In this document: positions 1 to 6,475 of the stretch, piece by piece
How the letters are laid out: each line of letters starts with the position of its first letter
Position numbering within the stretch: the stretch's first letter is position 1
NCBI GenBank assembly: GCA_902362365.1
Contig: CABIVQ010000072.1
Span: 1-12,072, forward strand
DNA: 12,072 nucleotides
Direction of reading: 5' to 3'
Source of the DNA: Clostridiaceae bacterium
GTDB lineage: Bacteria > Bacillota > Clostridia > Peptostreptococcales > Peptostreptococcaceae
Notes under the pieces: generated by a model
What the model was told of the DNA's origin: nothing
The model's database searches: none
Seen by the model: only the letters and a program-made list of their open reading frames with translations
Translations under genes and position numbers: made by a program

Positions 1-78
1 CCTTTCATGTAAAGTAGTTTTGTGATTATTATTACTGTAACATGAACATAAACTTGTGAACTATTTTTTTACATATTT

Positions 79-1083
79 TTAGATGTTGCACTTAATATGA
101 TAATTTATCAAATTATAAAAGTAATTATCTCTAAGAGTTTGTGCGTTTTTACGATTAACTAAAAACTTTTTTAATTCTGTTAAGCATAAAAAGAGTATTG
201 CCCTATCCTCAAACTCTATTCTATCTACAGGAAGAGGCTGTTGTTTCATATTAAGAATCAATCTTTCTAATTCGTCTAATAAATACTCAACTGTCTTAGA
301 ATTAAAGGAAGTATAACCTATTTTATGTATAAAAGCAGATACAATATGACCTTGAATAGGAGTACTACTTAGTTGAGATACATAATTATATAAGTTTTCT
401 AATATACTTCTTTGACTTTTTATAATTTCCATATGATCTAAGAAAAACTTAGTATCACTTAGTAAATTATTATTCATATTTTCATAAGCTGCAGAAATAC
501 TATTACTGATAAGTTTATTTAAAGTATCTAAGTCTTTATTATAATTACAATCTTTATTAGGATTTACAATTAAATCTGCAATATCTATTAGAACAGCACT
601 TACCTCGTCTTGCATTTTCTTTTGACCTTCATATATTTTTTCTATATTAGATGGAATATACATGTTTATCAAAACACCAATTCCAGCACCAATTATAAAT
701 AAACCAGATTCATTTAAAATCCAATGGATAGATACTTCACCTTGAAGAAAATAATGCGAAGCAATAACTACGCACATAGCAATTACATCTTGTATTTTAA
801 ATATAAAACAAAGGCTTATAATTATTAAAATATACAATGCGAATGCATATAAATGATATCCTAAAATATTAAAGCATAAATATGAAAATATAGTACATAA
901 AATAAATCCATAGATTTTTCCCATAGTACCTTTAAGAGTCTCTTTTTTTGTATTCTTTACTGTTAGTAATGTAATAACTCCTGCAACAGTAGAGTATTCC
1001 AGATTTAACATCCAAGCAATAAAAATAGCAAGGGAACTTCCAAATGACAATTTTATTACCTTAAGTGCATTAGTTTTATTCAA
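79..1083 (-). CDS. Aromatic acid exporter-like (ArAE/FUSC superfamily) membrane protein
   Basis: This 334-residue protein has a hydrophobic N-terminal half with about six predicted membrane segments (roughly residues 8-26, 28-43, 55-75, 77-96, 99-113 and 122-143). A soluble, largely helical C-terminal half follows (about 145-334). This layout matches the small Firmicute aromatic-acid-exporter family (ArAE_1 / former DUF939 with its C-terminal domain), related to the FUSC/AaeB-type exporters. Members are presumed efflux proteins, but their substrates are generally unknown. The start codon is TTG, chosen because a GGGGG Shine-Dalgarno lies 8 nt upstream and the next in-frame Met (residue 25) would delete the first membrane helix. 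It follows the histidine kinase gene by 60 bp on the same strand with no visible terminator between them, so co-transcription is plausible. I see no convincing terminator in the 78 bp beyond its stop. Fold and family call are fairly sure; transport function is inference. Confidence 0.8.
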   Translation of the reverse strand: MNKTNALKVIKLSFGSSLAIFIAWMLNLEYSTVAGVITLLTVKNTKKETLKGTMGKIYGFILCTIFSYLCFNILGYHLYAFALYILIIISLCFIFKIQDVIAMCVVIASHYFLQGEVSIHWILNESGLFIIGAGIGVLINMYIPSNIEKIYEGQKKMQDEVSAVLIDIADLIVNPNKDCNYNKDLDTLNKLISNSISAAYENMNNNLLSDTKFFLDHMEIIKSQRSILENLYNYVSQLSSTPIQGHIVSAFIHKIGYTSFNSKTVEYLLDELERLILNMKQQPLPVDRIEFEDRAILFLCLTELKKFLVNRKNAQTLRDNYFYNLINYHIKCNI

Positions 1084-1143
1084 TTATAAAACCCCCTATG
1101 TATTATTTTACTAGAAAGTATTTTAACATAACTATTAGAGATT

Positions 1144-2343
1144 TTAAAAGTTAATAGGAAATTCTACAAAAAATGTTGTATCCTTATCAACAGTACTTTT
1201 AGCGTATATATTACCTTTATGCTGTTCAACTATTGATTTTGCGATGGAAAGTCCTAATCCATAACCACCGGTTTCTCTTACTCTTGAGCTATCAACTCTG
1301 TAGAATCTTTCAAAGATTTTTTCAATATGTTCGGAAGATATACCCTTACCTGTATTTTTTATAGATAACTTAACAGTATTCTTATCCAAGATTAAATTCA
1401 CATAAATACTACCGTTATTATTAGTATGCTTAATCGCGTTATCCATAATTATACTAAATAATTTTTTTATACTTTCTTTATCTCCAGTGATAAAAATATC
1501 ATTGTCTATTTTAGTATATAGGTTTATTCCATTTTCATAAATTATAGCATCGAATTGTAAAATCATACTTTCAATTATTTTACTTATATTAATAGGAGAG
1601 AGTACAAGTGTATTTTCCTCTGTATCTAACTTTGCTAGAGATAGCATTTCATTAACTAGTTCAGACATTCTATCAGTTTGTAAGTTTATATAATTAATCC
1701 ATTTACGTTGATTTTTTACAGTATCTTCAGGATTGCTAAGCACTAAAGAGGTATTAGTTTTTATTATAGTTAATGGAGTTTTTAATTCATGAGATGCATC
1801 AGCTATAAATTGCTTTTGCTTGTCAAAAACATCTTTTATAGGTTTAATACTTTTATTAGTAAGATAGATACTTATAATAAGCAATGCTATTAAACTTATA
1901 GATCCAACTGAAATAAATATTTTTAAAGGAGATAGCTTAAAGTTCTCTTGATAAGATATATTTAAAAATACTATTTTTGTAGTCGTAGAACTTGTTCTTT
2001 TTAGATATACATATGGTTCTTTGTTAATATTGATTTTGGAGGAATTATTTTTATTATTTAAAATTTTATTAATTGCATTTTGTAAATCGTTAGTATCAAC
2101 ATTAAGATTGAAAGAAATAAATTTTTTTATTATATTTCCGTTATCATCAACATCGACTATTATATTACTAGTATTTGGTCTAGGTTTATGATTATCAATC
2201 ATTAAAGCATTAAGAGAACCGTTAGTTTCCCTATTCATGCTTTCATTAGTCATAAAATATAAAGTGCCAAAAATACTTATAAAGACGACTGTTAATAAAC
2301 TCATATTTATTAGTATGAATTTTAGTTTAAGCTTATCGAACAT
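1144..2343 (-). CDS. Two-component sensor histidine kinase
   Basis: This 399-residue membrane kinase has a first transmembrane helix at about residues 10-30, an extracytoplasmic sensor region at about 31-138, a second helix at about 141-162 and a short linker. A HisKA domain with the H-box around the phosphoacceptor His185 (DASHELKTP) follows. The HATPase_c domain shows an N-box (DNAIKH, 301-306), a G1 box (NTGKGI, 330-335), an F-box (FERFYR) and a G2 box (GYGLGLSIAKS, 360-370). All catalytic motifs are intact, so it should phosphorylate the regulator encoded just upstream. The gene starts 2 nt after the regulator's stop codon. Its GGAGG ribosome binding site, 7 nt before the ATG, lies inside the regulator's last codons, which suggests translational coupling. 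The sensor region resembles no ligand-binding fold I recognise. By size and by its partner it is similar to CiaH-type envelope-stress kinases, but the signal is unknown. Confidence 0.93.
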   Translation of the reverse strand: MFDKLKLKFILINMSLLTVVFISIFGTLYFMTNESMNRETNGSLNALMIDNHKPRPNTSNIIVDVDDNGNIIKKFISFNLNVDTNDLQNAINKILNNKNNSSKININKEPYVYLKRTSSTTTKIVFLNISYQENFKLSPLKIFISVGSISLIALLIISIYLTNKSIKPIKDVFDKQKQFIADASHELKTPLTIIKTNTSLVLSNPEDTVKNQRKWINYINLQTDRMSELVNEMLSLAKLDTEENTLVLSPINISKIIESMILQFDAIIYENGINLYTKIDNDIFITGDKESIKKLFSIIMDNAIKHTNNNGSIYVNLILDKNTVKLSIKNTGKGISSEHIEKIFERFYRVDSSRVRETGGYGLGLSIAKSIVEQHKGNIYAKSTVDKDTTFFVEFPINF

Positions 2344-2345
2344 AT

Positions 2346-3017
2346 TTATTCCTCCAATTTATATCCAACTCGTCTTATAGTTGAAATCTTAACAGATGAA
2401 TCAATGTGAGTTAATTTTTTTCTTAGGAAGGAAATATAAACCTCGATATTATTGTGGTCAGCCTCAGAATCAAATCCCCAAAGTTTTGTTATTAGATCAT
2501 CTTTACTTACAATGCTTTTTGGTCTTTGCATAAAATAATGCAGTATATCAAATTCTTTTAATGTAAGAGTTATAGAATTATTTTTACACTCTAAATCATA
2601 GGTTGATAAGTTTAATCGAATATCACCGAAGTCTAAGATATTATCATTAATAACTTCACCTTTTCTTCTTGTTAAAGCCCTTAATCTAGCAAGTAGTTCT
2701 TCAGAAGAAAAAGGCTTTGATAAATAATCATCGGCGCCTAAATCTAAACCAGTAACCTTATCTTCGACACTATCTTTAGCTGTAAGTAAAATAATGGGAG
2801 TAGAAACTCCCTTTTTTCTTAATATTCTAAGAACTTGAAGTCCGTTTAGTTTAGGTAGCATTATATCTAAAATAATTACATCATAAATATCAGTTAAACC
2901 ATAATTTAAACCATCATCACCATCATAGACAGCATCAACAGAATAATTATTTTTTATAAGAATTTGGCTTAAAGCTTCAGATAATTGAACTTCATCTTCA
3001 ACTAACAATAGTTTCAT
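2346..3017 (-). CDS. OmpR/PhoB-family response regulator, CiaR-like
   Basis: This 223-residue regulator has a receiver domain at about residues 1-115 with the acidic pocket Glu7/Asp8, phosphoacceptor Asp51 (in ILDIMLPKLNG), switch Thr79 and conserved Lys101. A winged-helix Trans_reg_C DNA-binding domain follows at about 125-222, with the typical ending RRVGYKLEE. The stretches FGDIRLNLST, KEFDIL and LWGFDSEAD closely resemble my memory of streptococcal CiaR. This suggests it may recognise TTAAG-type direct repeats, and such a repeat occurs upstream of the nearby polyphosphate polymerase-like gene (4739-4755). The ATG is preceded by GAGGTG at 5-6 nt. It is the first gene of a regulator-kinase pair. 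TTAAGT occurs twice in its own upstream region (around 3082-3107), but 20 bp apart rather than 11, so autoregulation is only a possibility. The family call is secure; the CiaR resemblance is by eye. Confidence 0.94.
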   Translation of the reverse strand: MKLLLVEDEVQLSEALSQILIKNNYSVDAVYDGDDGLNYGLTDIYDVIILDIMLPKLNGLQVLRILRKKGVSTPIILLTAKDSVEDKVTGLDLGADDYLSKPFSSEELLARLRALTRRKGEVINDNILDFGDIRLNLSTYDLECKNNSITLTLKEFDILHYFMQRPKSIVSKDDLITKLWGFDSEADHNNIEVYISFLRKKLTHIDSSVKISTIRRVGYKLEE

Positions 3018-3148
3018 AAAATCACCTCTTTACATAATTTACAATTTGTACAAAATATAATCTTATTTTACAGTAAAAACACTTAATCTATATGAAGGTT
3101 ACTTAAAATATATTTTAATAGATAGTTAGTATGAGAATTATATAAACT
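3018..3148. other. Upstream region of the response regulator operon
   Basis: This stretch must hold the regulator-kinase promoter if it is not read through from DUF4956. On the minus strand TTAAGT occurs twice, 20 bp apart (near 3102-3107 and 3082-3087), plus several AT-rich -10-like hexamers, but no promoter with good spacing can be singled out. Confidence 0.35.
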
Positions 3149-3236
3149 AGCGAAGGGCTGATATATAAATTAACTAATAATTACAGCATCGTATGCCACA
3201 TTAAAGCAAATTTATGTATCAGCCCAAACTTTCGTT
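3149..3236. repeat. Long imperfect inverted repeat / hairpin between DUF4956 and the response regulator gene
   Basis: Positions 3155-3171 and 3209-3225 form a 17-bp inverted repeat with a single G-U-type mismatch (arms begin GGGCTGATA and end TATCAGCCC). An outer 6-bp helix (3149-3154 with 3231-3236, one wobble) is separated from the inner stem by a 5-nt bulge on one side. The roughly 37-nt loop itself contains a small GCAT/ATGC hairpin (3186-3196). It lies 15 bp beyond the DUF4956 stop codon and about 130 bp before the response regulator start. No long U-tract follows on either strand, so it is not a classic intrinsic terminator. A structured 3' end, a leader RNA element or a remnant of a small mobile repeat are all possible. 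Confidence 0.6.
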
Positions 3237-3250
3237 TGAAAATACTAAAC

Positions 3251-3940
3251 CTAATTATAAACTTTTTCGTCGAAACCAGATAGGGTAAGTGTTATGTTTA
3301 AATTTCCATTTCTACATCTTAACTCGTCTATAAATTTCTTTTGATCTACGTCAGGTTTCATATGAATAACGTAAGTCAGCTCAAATAAAGCACCAAAGTC
3401 TCTAGTCTTAACTTTTTCAATATTCCAAGAGTTAGTGTACTTTACTAATATATCTTCAAATATACCTTCATAATTTAAATCCTCAGGAACGGTAATTTTT
3501 AGTTGCATAGTTTTAGTTTTAGGCATAGCAAATTTTGTAGCATCTAATATAAGCATCACTGCACATAAAATAGTGGTGAATATTATTCCATATCCTATGT
3601 ATCCCATACCACAAGTAAGACCAACAGCTAATGTAAAGAATACATAAGAAATATCCTTTGGGTCTCCAGGTGCGCTTCTAAAACGAATTATTGAAAATGC
3701 TCCAGCTAAGCTAAATGCTCTAGCAACGTTATTTCCAACTAAAAGAATTATAATTGAAATTATAACTGGTAGCATTATTAATGTTATGCTAAAACCTGAG
3801 CTATATCCAGATTTTTTATTTGTTTTCATATATACAAGACTAATGGTTAGTCCAAGTATAATTGATGACACTATTACAAGTAGTGCATTAGTGAGAGTGA
3901 AAGACTCTCCAGTAGTTGACGCAATTATTGTTTCTAACAT
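3251..3940 (-). CDS. DUF4956 domain-containing membrane protein
   Basis: This 229-residue protein has about four membrane segments (roughly residues 17-38, 50-69, 98-115 and 116-133) followed by a soluble C-terminal domain of about 90 residues. The segment AFSLAGAFSIIRFRSAPGDP (75-94), between the second and third helices, is the conserved signature I associate with DUF4956 proteins. Its gene overlaps the end of the VTC-domain gene by 7 nt, and its GAGGAG ribosome binding site lies within that gene, so the two are almost certainly co-translated. DUF4956 and VTC-domain genes are commonly adjacent in bacteria. Because yeast VTC complexes couple polyphosphate synthesis to a membrane channel, I infer that this protein may provide the membrane anchor or export path for the partner enzyme. 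No biochemical function is established to my knowledge. Family call good, role speculative. Confidence 0.8.
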   Translation of the reverse strand: MLETIIASTTGESFTLTNALLVIVSSIILGLTISLVYMKTNKKSGYSSGFSITLIMLPVIISIIILLVGNNVARAFSLAGAFSIIRFRSAPGDPKDISYVFFTLAVGLTCGMGYIGYGIIFTTILCAVMLILDATKFAMPKTKTMQLKITVPEDLNYEGIFEDILVKYTNSWNIEKVKTRDFGALFELTYVIHMKPDVDQKKFIDELRCRNGNLNITLTLSGFDEKVYN

Positions 3941-4683
3941 ACTTTTTCTCCTCTTACATGATTATTTTGTTTATTTAAGCAATAAGACATATATTCATTG
4001 CCATATTTTGAAAAATGAGTATTATATATTGAAAGTTCTGAAAGGATTCTTGTAAACCATACAGGAATCGCTCCTAAAATTTTAACTTCCATCAGATATT
4101 TATCTTCACCTAAGATATCATCACCAGAATTACCAAATTCTAAAGATAAATTATTTCTTCTTGAAATGATATTAGAATCGAAAGTTAACCTAAAGTCAGG
4201 ATCATCCTTGGCAAAGAAAGCATTTCTAGTATAACCAATATAAACTGTTGGCTTAACAGGATTATTATTTAAGTAATATTCTATTTCATTAAGTACCTGT
4301 GTATTTATGTAGTCATTAGAGCAAGGTCTCTCACCTAATTCTAAAAACTTATATGCTTCTTCTAATGTAAGTGAAACTCTTCTTTTATTTACGATACCAT
4401 TTATTTTCTTTTTTAATTCTAAGAAAACTTTATCAGAAGGATTACTTGGAATTTTATAACTTCTAAGTCTAAGTTTTTCTTTATAAAATGGTTTAGAAAT
4501 AGAGTGCCTAATCACATCATTATGTTCTGTATCGTAGTAAATATTATAAATGTTATAGTTTTTTCCTGATTTACAATATTTATCAGGAGTCATATATTCA
4601 AGTAATTTTGGAATTAGCTTATTATACTGTTCTTTGTCTAAGATAAATTTTTTTTCATAACGTTTAAAAGATTTAATTGCCAT
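3934..4683 (-). CDS. VTC-domain polyphosphate polymerase-like protein
   Basis: This 249-residue soluble protein has the features of a VTC/triphosphate-tunnel fold. An N-terminal RYEKKF (8-13) is followed by YYDTEHND (49-56), the basic strand KLRLRSY (70-76), the ELKKK strand (89-93), KRR (100-102), YTR (151-153), and the late acidic-basic strand LMEVK (197-201). These alternating Arg/Lys/Glu positions line the tunnel in yeast Vtc4, which makes polyphosphate from ATP. All appear present, so catalytic competence is plausible. No membrane segment or SPX domain is visible, so it probably acts at the inner membrane face with the DUF4956 protein whose gene it overlaps. The ATG is preceded by a somewhat distant AAGGGG. 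A direct-repeat site and a TACAAT -10-like hexamer lie upstream. Alternative substrates (another nucleotide-dependent or polyphosphate-modifying reaction) cannot be excluded. Confidence 0.85.
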   Translation of the reverse strand: MAIKSFKRYEKKFILDKEQYNKLIPKLLEYMTPDKYCKSGKNYNIYNIYYDTEHNDVIRHSISKPFYKEKLRLRSYKIPSNPSDKVFLELKKKINGIVNKRRVSLTLEEAYKFLELGERPCSNDYINTQVLNEIEYYLNNNPVKPTVYIGYTRNAFFAKDDPDFRLTFDSNIISRRNNLSLEFGNSGDDILGEDKYLMEVKILGAIPVWFTRILSELSIYNTHFSKYGNEYMSYCLNKQNNHVRGEKVC

Positions 4684-4722
4684 ACGTTACCAACCCCTTA
4701 TAATTAACTATTTTATATTCAT

Positions 4723-4728
4723 ATTGTA
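4723..4728 (-). promoter_or_regulatory. Putative -10 element for the VTC-domain gene
   Basis: Read on the minus strand the hexamer is TACAAT, a 5/6 match to TATAAT. It lies 10 nt downstream of the second TTTAAG half of the direct repeat, which would occupy the -35 region. No good -35 hexamer is visible, which is typical of activator-dependent promoters. TATAAA at 4712-4717 is an alternative. Confidence 0.4.
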
Positions 4729-4735
4729 AAAATTT

Positions 4736-4757
4736 AACCTTAAACAAACCTTAAGTT
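4736..4757 (-). promoter_or_regulatory. Direct-repeat operator, CiaR-like (NTTAAG-N5-WTTAAG)
   Basis: On the minus strand this reads CTTAAG-GTTTG-TTTAAG (4755 down to 4739), two TTAAG half-sites with an exact 11-bp period. The repeated core AACCTTAA on the plus strand (4736-4743 and 4747-4754) is identical in both copies. Tandem half-sites one helical turn apart are the hallmark of OmpR-family response regulators, and this spacing and sequence equal the streptococcal CiaR consensus. The nearby regulator gene (2346-3017) is the obvious candidate. A PhoP-type phosphate-regulator site is an alternative. Prediction only. Confidence 0.55.
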
Positions 4758-4832
4758 AATATGGATTTAACATGAATTAGCTTCATTATGAAAATATTAA
4801 GAAATGAAATTTTAGATAGAGAATATAAAGAG

Positions 4833-4873
4833 AAAAAAAGGTGCTTTTAATGATATTTCAAAGTCACCTTTTT
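4833..4873 (-). terminator. Intrinsic terminator of the heme oxygenase gene
   Basis: AAAAAGGTG (4835-4843) pairs with CACCTTTTT (4865-4873). CTTT/AAAG (4844-4847 with 4860-4863) extends the stem across a 1-nt bulge, and a 12-nt loop closes it. On the minus strand the stem runs into a seven-T tract (4839-4833). It begins 11 bp beyond the heme oxygenase stop codon. Confidence 0.85.
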
Positions 4874-4884
4874 ATGTCATAATA

Positions 4885-5517
4885 TTAATTATTGTAAAGT
4901 TTAGCTTCTAGTTCATTTGATATTGCTAAGTTATAAATATAAGCATTACTTATTTCATTTATAAACTTAACTTCCATTTCTTTAGATAAGTTTAAGTTAT
5001 TTATTTTATTAGCATAATTCATAACATAAGATCTGATATCTTTAATCTTATCACAAGAATAATAATTTAGACCTTCAGGCTCAACTTTATAATTAACGCT
5101 TAATAAAGCAATAAAAGTTCTTCCACCAAATAAATCAGCTATAAATCTTGTATAAGCATAAGCTATTATTAATTCAGGATTAGTTTTTTCTAAATCGTTA
5201 ATTTTATCAATAAAAGCTAGAGTAGAAGGAAGTAAGTCCATCTCGACTAACTTATCTCCTAATAAGAATTTTAAATCCTTTTGAATTAAATCATAACGAT
5301 ATAGTTCAGGAGTAACAAAATCTTTAATTATCTCATTAGTAGAGTTATTTTCAATCGCATCTTCTATAGATTTATACATAGCTGATAGATTAAATAAGTA
5401 TTCAGCATAACTTTCTCTTGATGCATTTCCATCAACTATTCTCTTTATAAAACCGCTGTGTTCAGCTGCACTATGAAGTGTAGCGCTACTTTTTCTTATA
5501 TTTGTCATTAAATCCAT
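4885..5517 (-). CDS. Heme oxygenase (biliverdin-producing type)
   Basis: This all-helical 210-residue protein matches the HO-1-like heme oxygenases. The N-terminal helix has TLHSAAEHSGF, aligning with the THxxAE motif, and its His (residue 15) is the expected proximal heme ligand. YTRFIADLFGG (residues 122-132) corresponds to the distal-helix YxRYLGDLSGG motif whose glycines let heme bind. The enzyme would open heme with O2 and reductant to biliverdin, CO and Fe2+. I start it at the ATG at 5517. An upstream in-frame GTG at 5526 is part of the Shine-Dalgarno AGAGGTG itself, so the longer 213-residue form is unlikely. A perfect Fur box lies 30 bp upstream, implying induction under iron limitation, and a terminator closes the gene as a single unit. 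An oxygen-using enzyme in an apparent anaerobe is noteworthy; oxygen or heme detoxification may matter as much as iron supply. Confidence 0.88.
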   Translation of the reverse strand: MDLMTNIRKSSATLHSAAEHSGFIKRIVDGNASRESYAEYLFNLSAMYKSIEDAIENNSTNEIIKDFVTPELYRYDLIQKDLKFLLGDKLVEMDLLPSTLAFIDKINDLEKTNPELIIAYAYTRFIADLFGGRTFIALLSVNYKVEPEGLNYYSCDKIKDIRSYVMNYANKINNLNLSKEMEVKFINEISNAYIYNLAISNELEAKLYNN

Positions 5518-5536
5518 ATGTATCACCTCTTAAATT

Positions 5537-5542
5537 ATTATA
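5537..5542 (-). promoter_or_regulatory. Putative -10 element of the heme oxygenase gene
   Basis: On the minus strand this is a perfect TATAAT, 19 bp before the ATG at 5517 and directly next to the Fur box. The -35 region at 17-bp spacing (TGATGA) is poor, so the assignment is tentative. Confidence 0.45.
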
Positions 5543-5562
5543 GATAATGATAATTATTATCA
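5543..5562. promoter_or_regulatory. Fur box upstream of heme oxygenase
   Basis: TGATAATTATTATCA at 5548-5562 is an exact 7-1-7 Fur box. The overlapping GATAATGATAATTATTATC (5543-5561) matches the classical 19-bp consensus at 18 of 19 positions. A TATAAT hexamer on the minus strand (5537-5542) lies immediately downstream, so the box covers the spacer and -35 region of the likely promoter. Fe-Fur binding here would block transcription. Confidence 0.9.
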
Positions 5563-5619
5563 TCACTTAATATAAAGATACCCACGAATATTTACTTAAA
5601 ACAAATAAATTAAAAAATA

Positions 5620-6216
5620 TTAAATTACATTTTTCAACTCAGAAAGAGAAGAGGAGTTTATCATTTCCTTCATTATAGCTCTATCTTTTAAGAAGCTATT
5701 ACTAACCTCATAAGAAATAGAAGGATCTCCATAAATTTTCCAGTATCTAGTCGCAGATAATTCATTTCTGCCATATCCCATAAATCCTAGAACATCTTTA
5801 AGAGGATATCCTAAAAATATACCTATTTCATCTGGGAATTCTTCAGAGTGTAACTTATCAACTAACATATTTATATAAGAATCCAAATTGTAATCAGATG
5901 AATATCCAATAAATTTTAAAAAGTTTATACATTTTTTACTAAAGAAAACACGTGATAAAGATGTTTTATTTATGAATAGAACTCTTATACCACCATCATA
6001 AGTATTTATTATTTTATAAGAAATTTTACTACAGCTGTTAAAGAAAGATTTTATCTCCATTAATTTGCTTTCTTTTATATCAGGTTTTCCTGAAATATTT
6101 AAAATCTCAGCTGGTTTGGAACCTAGTATTACAGGACCTAATAGTTCTAGAATTCTTTTAATATAAGAAGAATTTAATTTATTTTCACAGTAACATTTTT
6201 CACAGTTTATATTCAT
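5620..6216 (-). CDS. DUF3793 family protein, Fur-regulated
   Basis: This 198-residue soluble protein of unknown biochemical function has the segment GIFLGYPLKDVLGFMGY (132-148). That segment is the signature I associate with DUF3793, a family found mainly in clostridia. The N-terminus carries a CxxCxC cluster (Cys5, Cys8, Cys10) and further Cys at 62 and 96, which could bind metal or an Fe-S cluster, but this is inference. No signal peptide or membrane helix is seen. The ATG has an AGGAGGT ribosome binding site. Its promoter (-35 TTGATA, -10 TATCAT, 17-bp spacing) is covered by one Fur box and followed by another, giving strong predicted iron repression. The gene lies upstream of heme oxygenase on the same strand, separated by about 100 bp that include the second gene's own Fur box. 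A role in iron or heme handling is therefore likely but unspecified. Confidence 0.78.
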   Translation of the reverse strand: MNINCEKCYCENKLNSSYIKRILELLGPVILGSKPAEILNISGKPDIKESKLMEIKSFFNSCSKISYKIINTYDGGIRVLFINKTSLSRVFFSKKCINFLKFIGYSSDYNLDSYINMLVDKLHSEEFPDEIGIFLGYPLKDVLGFMGYGRNELSATRYWKIYGDPSISYEVSNSFLKDRAIMKEMINSSSLSELKNVI

Positions 6217-6230
6217 TTTAACCTCCTAAG

Positions 6231-6245
6231 TGATAATTGTTATCA
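6231..6245. promoter_or_regulatory. Fur box 1 of the DUF3793 gene
   Basis: TGATAATTGTTATCA differs from the 7-1-7 consensus at one position only. It lies just downstream of the -10 hexamer, around the expected transcription start, a typical repressor position. Confidence 0.85.
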
Positions 6246-6251
6246 TATAGT

Positions 6252-6280
6252 ATGATATCAGAAATAATAATTATTATCAA
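6252..6280 (-). promoter_or_regulatory. SigA-type promoter of the DUF3793 gene
   Basis: On the minus strand the -35 is TTGATA (6275-6280, 5/6 match) and the -10 is TATCAT (6252-6257, 5/6 match), with a 17-bp spacer. Transcription would start near 6245. Both Fur boxes overlap or abut this promoter. Confidence 0.7.
6265..6279. promoter_or_regulatory. Fur box 2 of the DUF3793 gene
   Basis: TAATAATTATTATCA differs from the 7-1-7 consensus at one position. It overlaps the -35 hexamer and spacer. A third, weaker AT-rich similarity around 6287-6300 is not called. Confidence 0.75.
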
Positions 6281-6442
6281 TTATAAAAATTGTTATTATT
6301 ATTTTAGTTTACCCAAATCAAATAAAATTTTTCTAAGAAATATAAGATTTACATAATATTTACACGTGATAAGGAGATTAAAATATTAAGAAAAAATCTA
6401 GACAAAAAATAAAAAATATTTTTATTTTATAATGAAAAAGAG

Positions 6443-6475
6443 GGCCTTATTGTTACAAAATATGCCAATAAAGCT
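6443..6475 (+). other. Weak hairpin downstream of an orphan TATAAT
   Basis: TTATTG (6447-6452) pairs with CAATAA (6466-6471), extended by GC pairs across one mismatch, and is followed by a T-rich stretch (ATTTATTTTT). A TATAAT lies at 6428-6433 just upstream, without a recognisable -35 at normal spacing. It could be a short transcript with its own terminator, or chance in AT-rich DNA. Confidence 0.25.

Noticed and set aside
1..78. Terminator for the exporter-like gene
   Set aside because: Only a 5-bp complementarity (TAGTT/AACTA) is visible and it has no T tract on the minus strand.
3786..4055. 89-codon open frame on the plus strand
   Set aside because: It lies antisense across the DUF4956/VTC junction, has no ribosome binding site and no recognisable domain; both genes on the other strand are well supported.
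5518..5526. GTG start for heme oxygenase at 5526
   Set aside because: This GTG is part of the Shine-Dalgarno sequence serving the ATG at 5517.
6241..6257. TATCATA-TAG-TATGATA inverted repeat as a separate operator
   Set aside because: It is made up of the -10 hexamer and half of Fur box 1, so those features explain it without a new regulator.
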